Shown here: positions 46,434 through 55,622 of the stretch, piece after piece
How positions within the stretch are numbered: position 1 is the first letter of the stretch
Layout: each line of letters starts with the position of its first letter
Assembly: GCF_002796985.1 (NCBI RefSeq)
Contig: NZ_PEKX01000009.1
Coordinates: 266,547-330,546 of the forward strand
Length of the DNA stretch: 64,000 bases
Reading direction: 5' to 3'
DNA from: Pseudomonas sp.
Lineage (GTDB): Bacteria; Pseudomonadota; Gammaproteobacteria; Pseudomonadales; Pseudomonadaceae
Notes under the pieces: model-generated
Database searches by the model: none
Told to the model about the DNA's origin: nothing
Seen by the model: only the letters and a program-made list of their open reading frames with translations
Position numbers and translations under genes: made by a program

Positions 46434-49169
46434 TCAGACCTCCTGCTTCTTCAGGCAGGCCACGCTGAGCAGCGTCAGCACCACCACCATGGCCAGCAGC
46501 GGCAGGTAATAGACCCACAGGTCGGCGAAGCCCAGCGCCTTGGAGAAGGCGCCGCGGCTGACGATCAGGAAGTGCGAGGTCGGGTAGAGCTTGCCGATCA
46601 CCGCCGCCGCACCCTCCAGCGAGGACACCGGGTGGATCAGCCCGGAGAACTGGATCGCCGGGATCATGGTGGCGATGGCGGTGCCGAACACCGCGGCGAT
46701 CTGACTCTTCATGAAGGTCGAGAGCAGCAGACCGAGGCCGGTGCTGGTCACCACGTAGAGGAACGCACCGATCAGCAGGGCGGGAAGGCTGCCCTTGAGC
46801 GGCACCTGGAACAGCAGCACGGCCATGGCCAGCATCAGCACGAAGTTGATCATGCCCATGCCGATATAGGGCAGTTGTTTGCCGAGAAGGAATTCCAGGC
46901 GCGTGACCGGGGTGACATAGAGGTTGGTGATCGAGCCCAGCTCCTTCTCGCGCACCACGCCCAGGGCGGTGAGCATCGCCGGGATCATGATCAGCAGCAG
47001 CGGAATTACCGCCGGCACCATGGCCTTGAGGCTTTCCACATCGGGGTTGTAGCGGTATCGCACTTCGGTGCTGGCGGCCGCGCTGGCGCTGGCCCCGCCG
47101 TTCTGCCGGGCGAGGTCGGCCAGGTAACTCGCGTGCAGCCCCTGCACGTAGCCGAGCACGGTGTTGGCGCGGGTCGGCATGGCGCCATCGATCCAGATGC
47201 CGATGACCGGGTCGGCGCCGCGCTTGAGGTCGCGGCCGAAGTTCGGCGGAATCTCCACCGCCAGGCTGATCTCGCCGCTGCGCATGCGCCGCTCCAGGTC
47301 TTCCGGATCCTGTATCGGCGCCTTCTCGATGAAGTAGCGCGAGCCGGAGATATTCAGCGCATAGGCCTGGCTGGTGGTGGTCTGGTCGCGGTCGAGCACC
47401 GCATAGGTGAGGTCCTCGACGTCCATGTTGATGCCGTAGCCGATGATGAACATCAGCAGCGCGGTGCCGAGCAGCGCCAGGGTCAGGCGGATCGGGTCGC
47501 GGCGCAGTTCCATGGCCTCGCGGCGCGCGTAGCTGAACAGGCGCAGCCAGCTGAAGCGGTCGCTGCCCTTGTAGCGGCTGGCCTCGGCGGGCGGCTCTGG
47601 AGCCGGCGGGGCGTCCGTCACCGGCGCGCTGCCGGCGGCCTCTTCCAGGTAAGCGATGAAGGTGGCTTCCAGGGTCGGCAGGCCGCGCTTGTCGATCAGG
47701 CCCTGCGGGGTATCGCTGTCGAGTACCTTGCCGGCATGCATCAGCGAGATGCGGTCGCAGCGCTCGGCCTCGTTCATGAAGTGGGTGGAGATGAAGATGG
47801 TCACGCCGTCGTTGCGCGACAGCTCCACCATCAGCTTCCAGAAGCCATCGCGGGCCACCGGGTCGACGCCCGAGGTCGGCTCGTCGAGGATCAGGATTTC
47901 CGGTTTGTGGATCACCGCCACCGCCAGCGACAGGCGCTGGCGAATGCCCAGCGGCAGGCTGTCGGGCAGCTCGTCCTTGACCTTGCCGAGGTCGAAGCGC
48001 TGGAGCATTTCCTCCACGCGCGGGCCGATCTGCTCATGCGGGATGTGGAACAGCTTGGCGTGCAGTTCGAGGTTCTGCAGCACCGTCAGCTCGGCATACA
48101 GCGAGAAGGCCTGGGACATGTAGCCGACCCGCCGGCGGGTGGCCATGTCGTTGGCGTTCACCGGCTGGCCGAACAGCGCGCAGGTGCCTTCGCTGGCCGG
48201 CAGCAGGCCGGTGAGCATCTTCATGGTGGTGGACTTGCCGCAGCCGTTGGAGCCGAGGAAGCCGAAGATTTCCCCGCGCTCGATGCGGAAGCTGACGCGG
48301 TCCACCGCGACGAAATCGCCGAAACGGCAGGTCAGCCCTTCGGCCTCAATGGCGATCTGCGGCGCGCCTTCGCTCAGTGTGCGCGGCGGAATCACCAGCT
48401 TGTGGTGGCCGGCGCGCTTGCTCTCGGGCAGCAGCGCGATGAAGGCTTCTTCGAGGTTCTGCGTACCGGTGTGTGTGCGCAACTCGGCGGGCGTGCCAGT
48501 GGCGAGCACCTTGCCCTCGTCCATCGCCACCAGGTGGTCGAAGCGCTCGGCCTCCTCCATGTAGGCGGTAGCCACCAGCACGCTCATGCCTTCGCGGCCG
48601 GCGCGGATGCGCGCGATCAGCTCCCAGAACTGGTTGCGCGACAGCGGGTCGACGCCGGTGGTGGGCTCGTCGAGGATCAGCAGGTCGGGGTCGTGGATCA
48701 GCGCGCAACACAACCCGAGTTTCTGCTTCATGCCGCCGGAGAGCTTGCCCGCCGGGCGTTCGGCGAAGGGCGCCAGGCCAGTGCTGTGCAGCAGGTCGGC
48801 GATGCGCCGCTCGCGCTCGGCCTTGTCATGGCCGAACAGGCGGCCGAAGAAATCGACGTTCTCGAATACCGAGAGCGTCGGGTAGAGGTTCTTGCCCAAC
48901 CCCTGCGGCATGTAGGCGATGCGCGGGCACACGGCGCGACGGTGGCGCACGTCGCGCATGTCGCCGCCGAGCACCTGGATCTCGCCGTCCTGCATCTTCC
49001 GCGCGCCGGCCAGCAGCGCCAGCAGGCTGGACTTGCCGACGCCATCCGGGCCGATCAGGCCAACCATGCGGTTGGCCGGGATTTCCAGGGTGACGTCGTC
49101 CACTGCGCGGGTCTCGCCATAGCGCAGCGAGACGCCAGCCAGACGGGCCACGCAGTCGGCGGCGTTCAT
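46434..49169 (-). CDS. rbbA: RbbA-like protein: two ABC domains fused to an ABC-2 permease
   Basis: A 911-aa fusion, the same length as E. coli RbbA/YhiH. ABC domain 1 has Walker A GPDGVGKSS (40-48); domain 2 has GSNGCGKST near 305-313; both have LSGG-type or LGIRQR-type signature loops and DEPTTGVDP / DEPTSGVDP Walker B motifs. The C-terminal 340 residues form an ABC-2 membrane domain (about 555-911). RbbA has been described as a ribosome-bound ATPase, but its operon suggests export. The stop of yhiI overlaps its start by 4 bases. Confidence 0.92.
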   Translation of the reverse strand: MNAADCVARLAGVSLRYGETRAVDDVTLEIPANRMVGLIGPDGVGKSSLLALLAGARKMQDGEIQVLGGDMRDVRHRRAVCPRIAYMPQGLGKNLYPTLSVFENVDFFGRLFGHDKAERERRIADLLHSTGLAPFAERPAGKLSGGMKQKLGLCCALIHDPDLLILDEPTTGVDPLSRNQFWELIARIRAGREGMSVLVATAYMEEAERFDHLVAMDEGKVLATGTPAELRTHTGTQNLEEAFIALLPESKRAGHHKLVIPPRTLSEGAPQIAIEAEGLTCRFGDFVAVDRVSFRIERGEIFGFLGSNGCGKSTTMKMLTGLLPASEGTCALFGQPVNANDMATRRRVGYMSQAFSLYAELTVLQNLELHAKLFHIPHEQIGPRVEEMLQRFDLGKVKDELPDSLPLGIRQRLSLAVAVIHKPEILILDEPTSGVDPVARDGFWKLMVELSRNDGVTIFISTHFMNEAERCDRISLMHAGKVLDSDTPQGLIDKRGLPTLEATFIAYLEEAAGSAPVTDAPPAPEPPAEASRYKGSDRFSWLRLFSYARREAMELRRDPIRLTLALLGTALLMFIIGYGINMDVEDLTYAVLDRDQTTTSQAYALNISGSRYFIEKAPIQDPEDLERRMRSGEISLAVEIPPNFGRDLKRGADPVIGIWIDGAMPTRANTVLGYVQGLHASYLADLARQNGGASASAAASTEVRYRYNPDVESLKAMVPAVIPLLLIMIPAMLTALGVVREKELGSITNLYVTPVTRLEFLLGKQLPYIGMGMINFVLMLAMAVLLFQVPLKGSLPALLIGAFLYVVTSTGLGLLLSTFMKSQIAAVFGTAIATMIPAIQFSGLIHPVSSLEGAAAVIGKLYPTSHFLIVSRGAFSKALGFADLWVYYLPLLAMVVVLTLLSVACLKKQEV

Positions 49170-50239
49170 TGCGGGACCTTGATCTGCAGGTCAGCCGGCC
49201 ATTCCACCTGCGGGTCGAGGCGCAGATAGGCCATGCCCGGCACGCCGGTCTTCACGTAGGTGATGTACTTCTCCAGCAGGCCCGGATCGAGGCGCGCCTT
49301 GACGCGGAACATCAGCTTCTCGCGCTCGTTGGCGGTCTCCACGGTCTTGGGTGTGAACTGCGCGACGCTGGCGACGTAGGACACCTTGGCCGGAATCACG
49401 TACTCGGGCACGGCGTCGATCACCAGGTGCACTTCCTGGCCCAACTCGACCTTGCCGGCCTGGCCCGAAGGCAGGAAGAAGGTCATGTAGACGTCGGCCA
49501 GGTCGACCATGTTGAGCAGCTTGCCGCCGGCCGCCAGCACTTCGCCCGGCTGCGAGACACGGTACTGGACGCGGCCGTTGCGTGGGGCCTTGAGCAGGCT
49601 GTCGTCGATGTCCGCCTGCAGGCGCGCGGTGCTCGCGGTAGCGGCTTCGATGGCCGACTGCGCCTCGATCACCTGGGAGCGTGCGGCGGAGATGCCGGCC
49701 TGCGCCGAAACTACCTGGGAGCGCGCAGCGGCCAGTGCCGCCTGGGCGCTCTGCATCACAGCGCGGTCGTCATCCAGTTGCTGTTGCGGCAGGGCGTTGC
49801 GCTTGACCAGCTGTTCGGTACGGGTGAAGCGTTTCTGCGCGGCGGTGAGTTCCGCCTGGCGTTGCGCGACCACGGCTTCGGCGGTGGATTTCTCGCTGGT
49901 GCGCTGGGCCACCAGCGACTCGGCGGTGAGCTGGGCGTTCTGTGCCCGGCGCACTTCGGCCTGGGCCTGGGCGAGCTGGGCCTGGAGCACCTGGGTGTCC
50001 ATCTTCGCCACCACGTCGCCGGCCTTCACGAAGTCGCCCTCGTCCACCAGGATTTCCGCCACGCGGCCGGGCAGCTTGGTGGCCACATCGACTTCGGTGG
50101 CCTCGATGCGCCCGTTGCCGCTGGCGAAGCCTTCGGGGAGGCCCGCCGGCTTGAGCGTCTGCCAGGCCAGCGCGGCGAGCACGGCCACGCCCAGCACCGC
50201 GAGTCCGCGGGTGCGCCAGCTTTTTGCGTTTCCTGTCAT
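49166..50239 (-). CDS. yhiI: YhiI-like HlyD-family periplasmic adaptor
   Basis: A 357-aa membrane-fusion protein. One N-terminal membrane helix (about 11-28), lipoyl half-motifs (GRVAEILVDEGDFVKAGDVV), a long Ala/Gln-rich coiled-coil hairpin (about 80-200) and a beta-barrel domain. It links the inner-membrane exporter to an outer-membrane channel encoded elsewhere. First gene of the yhiI-rbbA-yhhJ operon; candidate Anr site upstream. Confidence 0.92.
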   Translation of the reverse strand: MTGNAKSWRTRGLAVLGVAVLAALAWQTLKPAGLPEGFASGNGRIEATEVDVATKLPGRVAEILVDEGDFVKAGDVVAKMDTQVLQAQLAQAQAEVRRAQNAQLTAESLVAQRTSEKSTAEAVVAQRQAELTAAQKRFTRTEQLVKRNALPQQQLDDDRAVMQSAQAALAAARSQVVSAQAGISAARSQVIEAQSAIEAATASTARLQADIDDSLLKAPRNGRVQYRVSQPGEVLAAGGKLLNMVDLADVYMTFFLPSGQAGKVELGQEVHLVIDAVPEYVIPAKVSYVASVAQFTPKTVETANEREKLMFRVKARLDPGLLEKYITYVKTGVPGMAYLRLDPQVEWPADLQIKVPQ

Positions 50240-50315
50240 CCGATTTCCCCTTGTTCAAACGCTCGAGTTCGAGCGGATCATGAGGGGATGTTCGGCGACC
50301 AACGGTGAATACGGT

Positions 50316-50329
50316 TTGATTCAAGTCAG
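50316..50329. promoter_or_regulatory. Candidate Anr (FNR-type) site upstream of the exporter operon
   Basis: TTGATTCAAGTCAG matches the Pseudomonas Anr pattern TTGAT-N4-GTCAA at 9 of 10 fixed positions. It lies about 77 bases before the yhiI-like start. Low-oxygen control is suggested, not shown. Confidence 0.5.
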
Positions 50330-50467
50330 GCGTGCGAAGGAAATTTCCTACGCGCCTTGCGAGCCGGAGTTTTCAGCCAGGCATTGCGACAAGTGGCCGC
50401 AGCTGGCCAGCAGGGCGCCTGCCGTGCGCAGATGAGTTGCGCTCATGCAGACACCCTCTAGAAGGGG

Positions 50468-50881
50468 TCAGGGCTGGGCGATCAGGTTGTTGAACAGCAG
50501 GTCGTCCACCAGCGGCTGGCCCTCCTCCTGCTGGAGCACCGTCTGCACCTGCTTGAGCGCTTCCTGGCGCAGCTTTTCCTTGCCCTCGACGCTGCCGAGG
50601 GAGTTGTCGGTCTGTTGCGAGAACAGCATCACCAACTGGTTGCGGATCAGCGGCTCGTGGTGCTCGACCTTCTCCGAGGCCTCCTTGCCGGTCACCTGCA
50701 GCGCTATGTCGGCCTTGAAATACTTCAGGCGCGGGCCACTGCCGTAGTTGCCCACCAGCGCCGGGGTGAGGTCGACGAACACAGGCTTGTTGGCGTCTTC
50801 CGGCTTGGCCTCTTCCGACTCGGATGCCATGACGAAGGGGCTGAAGGAAAGGACCAGCAACAGGGCGAGGAAAGCTCTCAA
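50468..50881 (-). CDS. FliL-like (flagellar basal-body associated) protein
   Basis: A 137-aa protein with a signal-like N-terminus (MRAFLALLLVLSFSPFVMAS), then the FliL domain with FVDLTPALVGNYGSGPRLKYFKADI, the RNQLVMLFSQQTDNSLGSVEGKEKLRQE block and the end VDDLLFNNLIAQP. The start is TTG at 50881 with GGAG 9 bases upstream; no ATG fits before the signal region. No other flagellar genes are near, so this is an orphan FliL paralogue whose partner is unknown. It is divergent from the quinone oxidoreductase gene. Confidence 0.85.
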   Translation of the reverse strand: MRAFLALLLVLSFSPFVMASESEEAKPEDANKPVFVDLTPALVGNYGSGPRLKYFKADIALQVTGKEASEKVEHHEPLIRNQLVMLFSQQTDNSLGSVEGKEKLRQEALKQVQTVLQQEEGQPLVDDLLFNNLIAQP

Positions 50882-51028
50882 GGCGATGTCTCCGGATTCA
50901 ATGCCGGAAAGGATAGCCACACTCGCGCCGCCGCCCAAGCTATATCGGGGCATAAGCCCAGGCCATGGTGATTTGCCCCCTCGGCCGGCACTCCTACACT
51001 GCCGCCATACCCAGAGTGGAGTACTCCC

Positions 51029-52006
51029 ATGAAAGCCGTGCTGTGCAAAGCCTTCGGCCCCGCCGAAACCCTGGTGCTGGAAGACATCGCCAGCCCCGAG
51101 CCGAAGAAGAACGAAGTCCTGCTGCAGGTTCATGCCGCCGGGGTGAACTTCCCCGACACCCTGATCATCGAGGGCAAGTACCAGTTCAAGCCGCCTTTCC
51201 CGTTCTCGCCGGGTGGCGAGGCCGCCGGCGTGGTCGGCGCGGTGGGCGAAAAGGTCAGTCATGTGAAGCCCGGCGATCGGGTGATGGCGCTGACCGGCTG
51301 GGGCAGCTTCGCCGAAGAAGTAGCGGTACCCGGCTACAGCGTGATGCCGATCCCCGACGGCATGGACTTCGCCAGCGCCGCCGCCTTCGGCATGACCTAT
51401 GGCACCTCCATGCACGCCCTCAAGCAGCGCGCGAACCTGCAGCCGGGCGAGACCCTGCTGGTGCTCGGCGCCTCCGGCGGCGTGGGCCTGGCAGCCGTTG
51501 AAATCGGCAAGGCAATGGGCGCGAAAGTGATCGCCGCCGCCAGCAGCGAAGCCAAGCTGGAAGTGGCCAAGGCTGCCGGCGCCGATGTGCTGATCAACTA
51601 CAGCGAAGGCAGCCTGAAGGAAAAACTCAAGGAAATCACCGGCGGCCAGGGCGTCGACGTGATCTACGATCCGGTGGGCGGCGACCTGTTCGAGGAAGCC
51701 TTCCGCTCCATCGCCTGGAACGGCCGCATGCTGGTGGTCGGCTTCGCCAGCGGCACCATTCCTTCGCTGCCGGCGAACCTCACCCTGCTCAAGGGTGCTT
51801 CGCTGGTCGGCGTGTTCTGGGGCTCCTTCGCCCAGCGCCAGCCGCAGGATAACGCGGCGAACTTCCAGCAACTGTTCGCCTGGTTCGCCGAAGGCAAGAT
51901 CAAGCCGCTGGTGTCCCAGACCTACCCGCTGGAGAAAGCCGCCGACGCGATCAATCACCTGGGCCAGCGCAAAGCGGTGGGCAAGGTGGTGGTGACGGTG
52001 CGCTGA
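51029..52006 (+). CDS. NADPH:quinone oxidoreductase family protein (zinc-free MDR)
   Basis: A 325-aa medium-chain dehydrogenase/reductase. The nucleotide-binding motif GASGGVGLAAVEIGKAMGA is clear; the catalytic zinc ligands of alcohol dehydrogenases are absent, as in quinone oxidoreductases. Start MKAVLCKAFGPAETLVLEDI with a good GGAG site. It reduces quinones or enones with NADPH; the exact substrate is unknown. A terminator follows. Confidence 0.92.
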   Translation: MKAVLCKAFGPAETLVLEDIASPEPKKNEVLLQVHAAGVNFPDTLIIEGKYQFKPPFPFSPGGEAAGVVGAVGEKVSHVKPGDRVMALTGWGSFAEEVAVPGYSVMPIPDGMDFASAAAFGMTYGTSMHALKQRANLQPGETLLVLGASGGVGLAAVEIGKAMGAKVIAAASSEAKLEVAKAAGADVLINYSEGSLKEKLKEITGGQGVDVIYDPVGGDLFEEAFRSIAWNGRMLVVGFASGTIPSLPANLTLLKGASLVGVFWGSFAQRQPQDNAANFQQLFAWFAEGKIKPLVSQTYPLEKAADAINHLGQRKAVGKVVVTVR

Positions 52007-52024
52007 TCGCTTCCCGGCGACATG

Positions 52025-52053
52025 AAAAAGCCCCGCTCAGGCGGGGTTTTTTC
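52025..52053 (+). terminator. Rho-independent terminator after the quinone oxidoreductase gene
   Basis: The stem CCCCGC / GCGGGG with loop TCAG is preceded by AAAAAG and followed by TTTTTTC. Confidence 0.9.
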
Positions 52054-52141
52054 ATTCCGGCGCGGACCTGTAGATGCACGCCATGCACGCGATCGCAGGC
52101 GTGGCTCGTTTACAGGTTGATGCCGATGTCAGCAGGGACGT

Positions 52142-52170
52142 GGGCGCGGACTCCGTCCGCGATCGGTTTC
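52142..52170. repeat. Degenerate REP arm of the GGACTTCGTCC type
   Basis: GGGCGCGGACTCCGTCCGCG then ATCGGTTTC resembles one arm of the REP at 7478. No inverted partner is clear. Confidence 0.4.
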
Positions 52171-52236
52171 ACGGCGCGCTGAAGCTGGGCGGGCTCGCGA
52201 GCCCGCGGCGAGCGCCACGGGCCGCGTCGATGGGTG

Positions 52237-52563
52237 TCACTGGGTGGGTGCGTCATCGCGGCGGACGAGGATGGCGTTGGCCAGCTCCAGGTCGCTGCGC
52301 TCCTGCAGGGCGGCATCGTCGCTGCGCAGGCGGGTGAGGGCGGCTTCCAGGTACGGGCCGCGGATGGCGCCGTCGCTGGCGACGAAGACACTCGCATCGT
52401 CCTGGGCGGCGACGATCAGCTTGTCGTGCTTGAAGGTCAGGTAGGTCGACGCGGTGGTGGCGCCGGACGAGATGACGTCGCGCCAGAAGTCGCCGTCGGC
52501 CATGGCCGAGGCAACGGGTAGGGCGAGCAGGGCAAGGACTGTGGCCAGTTTCACAGTACGCAT
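52237..52563 (-). CDS. DUF2388 secreted protein (copy 1)
   Basis: A 108-aa periplasmic protein; signal peptide MRTVKLATVLALLALPVASA. The DUF2388 core (TIGR02448) includes FWRDVISSGATTASTYLT and the conserved DAS.FVA.DGAIRGPYLEAAL segment. It is restricted mainly to Pseudomonas; function unknown. A paralogue of similar length lies 112 bases upstream in the same orientation, giving a tandem duplicate. Confidence 0.88.
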   Translation of the reverse strand: MRTVKLATVLALLALPVASAMADGDFWRDVISSGATTASTYLTFKHDKLIVAAQDDASVFVASDGAIRGPYLEAALTRLRSDDAALQERSDLELANAILVRRDDAPTQ

Positions 52564-52675
52564 CGGGTACACCTTTCGGAAGGTCCGTGTACAGGTGAGA
52601 GGCGCTGCGACTGGCGGGAGTTCCCAGATTATCCGGACGAGGTGCGCGAGCGGTCGCCCGTGCACCTCGCGAGGA

Positions 52676-52993
52676 TCAACGCTGGGCGGCGAGGATGGCC
52701 GAAGCCAGCTCGGCGTCGCTGGCTTGCGCCAGGGCCGGGTCGGCGCTGCGCATTTGCTGCAGTGTGGCTTCCAGGTACGGACCACGGATGGCGCCGTCGG
52801 TGGCGATGAAGCTGGCGGCGTCGTCCTGGGCCGGGCCAATCAGTTTGTGGTCGTCATGGCTGGTCAGGTAGCTCGAGGCGGTGGTCGCGCCCGAGGTCAG
52901 GACCGAGCGCCAGAAGTCGCGATCTTCGGCCATGGCACAGGTGAGAGGGAGCAGGGTGAGGGCTACGACAACAGGAGCAGAACGGCGACGCAT
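52676..52993 (-). CDS. DUF2388 secreted protein (copy 2)
   Basis: A 105-aa paralogue of the gene at 52237. Signal peptide MRRRSAPVVVALTLLPLTCAMA, then DFWRSVLTSGATTASSYLTS and DGAIRGPYLEATL. The two cores are alike but the signals and tails differ, so the duplication is not recent. The ATG at 52993 was chosen at the signal peptide. Confidence 0.88.
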   Translation of the reverse strand: MRRRSAPVVVALTLLPLTCAMAEDRDFWRSVLTSGATTASSYLTSHDDHKLIGPAQDDAASFIATDGAIRGPYLEATLQQMRSADPALAQASDAELASAILAAQR

Positions 52994-53067
52994 GATGGTT
53001 CCTTGAGTGATTGCGCGCCCTTCAGAGCCTCGGAAAATTCCGTGGTTCCCTCCTGTTGTCGGAAATA

Positions 53068-55491
53068 TCACTCACGCTTGAGCGATGGGTCATCCGGATT
53101 CTGCTGTTCCAGCTCTGCCGTGAACTGTTGCACCTTCTGGAGCTGCCCGGATTCGCGCAGGTAGTCGATCAGTACCAGGCGAGCCGCGCGGTTGGCCGGG
53201 TGCTTCTGCAGCAGGGCTTCCAGCTCGTGAGAGGCACCGTCGAGGTCGCCGCCGTCGTGCAGGGCGATGGCCAGGACGTAGCGGAACTGGTCGTCGTCCG
53301 GGGCCAGGCGTACTGCTTCGCGCAGTTCCTTCAGGGCCTGGGCGTGCTGGCCCTGACGGATCAGGGCGAGGCCCTCGACGTAGTGCAGCAGCCCGGACGC
53401 AGGGTTCTGGCGCAGAGCTTCGTCGAGCAATTGGCGGGCGTCTGCCTGGCGCCCGTTGGCCTCCAGCCACTGGATCAGGGTGACCGTCGCCGGCAGGAAC
53501 GCCGGGTTGCGTGCGATGGCTGCGCGCAGGGCAGGCTCGACCTTTTCCGGCCGGTTGGTGCGTTGGTAGAGCATGGCGAGGTTGAGGTTCGCCTCGGCGC
53601 GTTCGCTCAGGTCGTTCTGTACCTCTTCGTATTCGCTCAGGCCTTTGTTCAGCGCGGCGTCGAGGCCGGAACGGGCCTGCGGTGGCAACTGCATCAACTG
53701 CCAGGCGGCGGCGATGCGGACGGCGCGGATCGGGTCGGACAGCAGTTGCGCCAGCAGGGTCGGCAACACCATGGCCTGCTGTGGGCCGTTGGCGAGCGGG
53801 AGGAGCACGTTGATGGCCGCGATACGTACCTGCGGATCGGCATCCTTCGAGGCCAGCGCCGCCAGTTCCAGCGAGCGCCGGCTGGGGTAGCTGGGCAGCT
53901 CGGCGAGCAGGGTGGCGCGGCGGATCGCCGGCAGGCTCGGGTCGGCCAGCAGCAGGTGCAACGCGCGGGAGGCGCCGGGCTTGCCGTTGCGCACTTTCCA
54001 CAGGGTGTCGTCATAGCGCGGAGCGGGGTTGCTGGAGGCGTTGGCCTTGGCGGGCAATTCGCTTGAATACCACTGGCGGAACTGGTCGCTGATCTTTTTC
54101 GCCGGGGTGTCCTTGTGGCAGGCCAGGCAAGCGTCCGGCGCGCCAATGCGCCGCGCGTGCGCGGGGTTGGGCAGGCTGAAGCCGTGGTCGTGGCGGTAGT
54201 CGTTGACCATGTAGTAGCGCCCCGGCATGTGGCAGGAGGCGCACTGTGCGCCGGCGCTGCCGGGCTGATGGTGATGGTGCTCGGGGGAGTCGTAGTTCTT
54301 GGCTTTCAGGCCCTTGCCGTCGATCTGCGGACGCACCGCTTTGCCGGCGGTGTTGTGGCATTGCAGGCAGACGCCGTTACCGGGTGCCTTCAGCTCGCCG
54401 CTGTGGGGGTTGTGGCAATCGGTGCACTGCACGCCCTTGGCGAACATCTTGCTCTGGGTGAAGGAGCCCCACTCGAAGACTTCGTCCTTGATCTTGCCGT
54501 CGATCTCGTAGAGTTCGCGGGTGAGGGTGCTGGGCAGGTAGTCGTCCATGAAACGGTGCTGGTTCTGGTAGCCGTCGCCCAGTGGCGCGCGGCGGGCGTG
54601 GCAGCGCGCGCAGGTCTCGACGATGGTGCTCTGGCTGGCGTTCTGCAGCGGCACGTCGAAGCCCTTGGCGGCATTGCGGTCGGGCTTCTGCGCCCACTCC
54701 AGGTGTTTCGACGCCGGCCCGTGGCAGGCCTGGCAGCCGACGCCAAGGCTGTTCCAGTGGCTGGCGAAGGTGTCGGTCTTGGCGTCGTAGTTACGCTTGA
54801 AGCCGGTGGTGTGGCACTCGACGCACATGAAGTTGGCGTTCTGCGCGGGGCGGGTCCAGTGCAGTTCGTCCTTGAAGTCGATGCGCTGGCCGGGCATCAG
54901 CTGGAACCACTGGTGCTTGCGGCTATCCCAGGCGACGCCGAGGGCCTGCAGGCGGCCGCCCGGCCTACCCTGCTCGTCTGGAAAGTCGAGGAGATACTGC
55001 TGCAGCGGTTCGAAGCCGAAGGTGTAGGCCACCTTGAAGTCCGCCGGCTTGCCGTCGGCGCCGGGGGTGTTGACCCAGTATTCGCCGTCCTTGCGGAAGA
55101 AGCGGGTGGTCTCGGTTTCGCCCTTGAAGGTGACATCGGCAAAGTCGCCCAGCACGTTGCCTTCGGTGGCCGGCTTCATCGCCTGCTGGTGGTGGGAACC
55201 CTGCCAGTCCTTGGTCTGTGCCTGGTGGCAGCCGTTGCAGGTGGCCTCGTCTACCAATTGTGCGGACTGTGTGGCGGGTGTCGGGACTGATGGCGCTGGC
55301 GTCGCTGCGGGGATGGGTGGATGACCGCTGGGCAGGGTGATGCCGCTGTCCTGCTCGACCCAGATCCAGGCCCCGATGGTGGCCAGGAGCAATACCCCGG
55401 CGACGGCCGCAAGCCAGGCACGACGAGCCCCGGTGGGTTTTGCGGCGGCGGGTGCGGGGCGAGGTTTCTTGGTCTTGTGAGGCATGGACAT
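53068..55491 (-). CDS. Octaheme cytochrome c fused to HEAT/TPR-like repeats
   Basis: An 807-aa envelope protein. One N-terminal membrane anchor (about 26-45). Eight c-type heme sites CXXCH at residues 85-89, 223-227, 253-257, 294-298, 356-360, 375-379, 417-421 and 455-459, with an HHHH run at 405-408. Then a HEAT-like helical part (about 515-615) and TPR-like repeats (about 625-790). The cytochrome part resembles the c554/octaheme group. The fused repeats suggest it docks to partner proteins. It lies 131 bases downstream of a triheme cytochrome and a flavoprotein dehydrogenase, on the same strand, and could take electrons from them. Confidence 0.88.
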   Translation of the reverse strand: MSMPHKTKKPRPAPAAAKPTGARRAWLAAVAGVLLLATIGAWIWVEQDSGITLPSGHPPIPAATPAPSVPTPATQSAQLVDEATCNGCHQAQTKDWQGSHHQQAMKPATEGNVLGDFADVTFKGETETTRFFRKDGEYWVNTPGADGKPADFKVAYTFGFEPLQQYLLDFPDEQGRPGGRLQALGVAWDSRKHQWFQLMPGQRIDFKDELHWTRPAQNANFMCVECHTTGFKRNYDAKTDTFASHWNSLGVGCQACHGPASKHLEWAQKPDRNAAKGFDVPLQNASQSTIVETCARCHARRAPLGDGYQNQHRFMDDYLPSTLTRELYEIDGKIKDEVFEWGSFTQSKMFAKGVQCTDCHNPHSGELKAPGNGVCLQCHNTAGKAVRPQIDGKGLKAKNYDSPEHHHHQPGSAGAQCASCHMPGRYYMVNDYRHDHGFSLPNPAHARRIGAPDACLACHKDTPAKKISDQFRQWYSSELPAKANASSNPAPRYDDTLWKVRNGKPGASRALHLLLADPSLPAIRRATLLAELPSYPSRRSLELAALASKDADPQVRIAAINVLLPLANGPQQAMVLPTLLAQLLSDPIRAVRIAAAWQLMQLPPQARSGLDAALNKGLSEYEEVQNDLSERAEANLNLAMLYQRTNRPEKVEPALRAAIARNPAFLPATVTLIQWLEANGRQADARQLLDEALRQNPASGLLHYVEGLALIRQGQHAQALKELREAVRLAPDDDQFRYVLAIALHDGGDLDGASHELEALLQKHPANRAARLVLIDYLRESGQLQKVQQFTAELEQQNPDDPSLKRE

Positions 55492-55622
55492 CCGTTGTTC
55501 CGCGACGACTCCGTGGGTAACGGAGCTTCCGCGAGCTGGCAGGGGCTGTCAACGCGGGCGGGCACCTTTCTCGTGAGCTGGCGGCCCGCCATTACGCTGG
55601 TAGAGATCAACACCGGTAGAGA

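Noticed and set aside
46395..49229. 944-aa open frame on the plus strand opposite the RbbA-like gene
   Set aside because: It mirrors the codon pattern of the true minus-strand gene, has no recognisable domain, and is rich in His/Gln/Arg/Ala as antisense frames in GC-rich DNA are.
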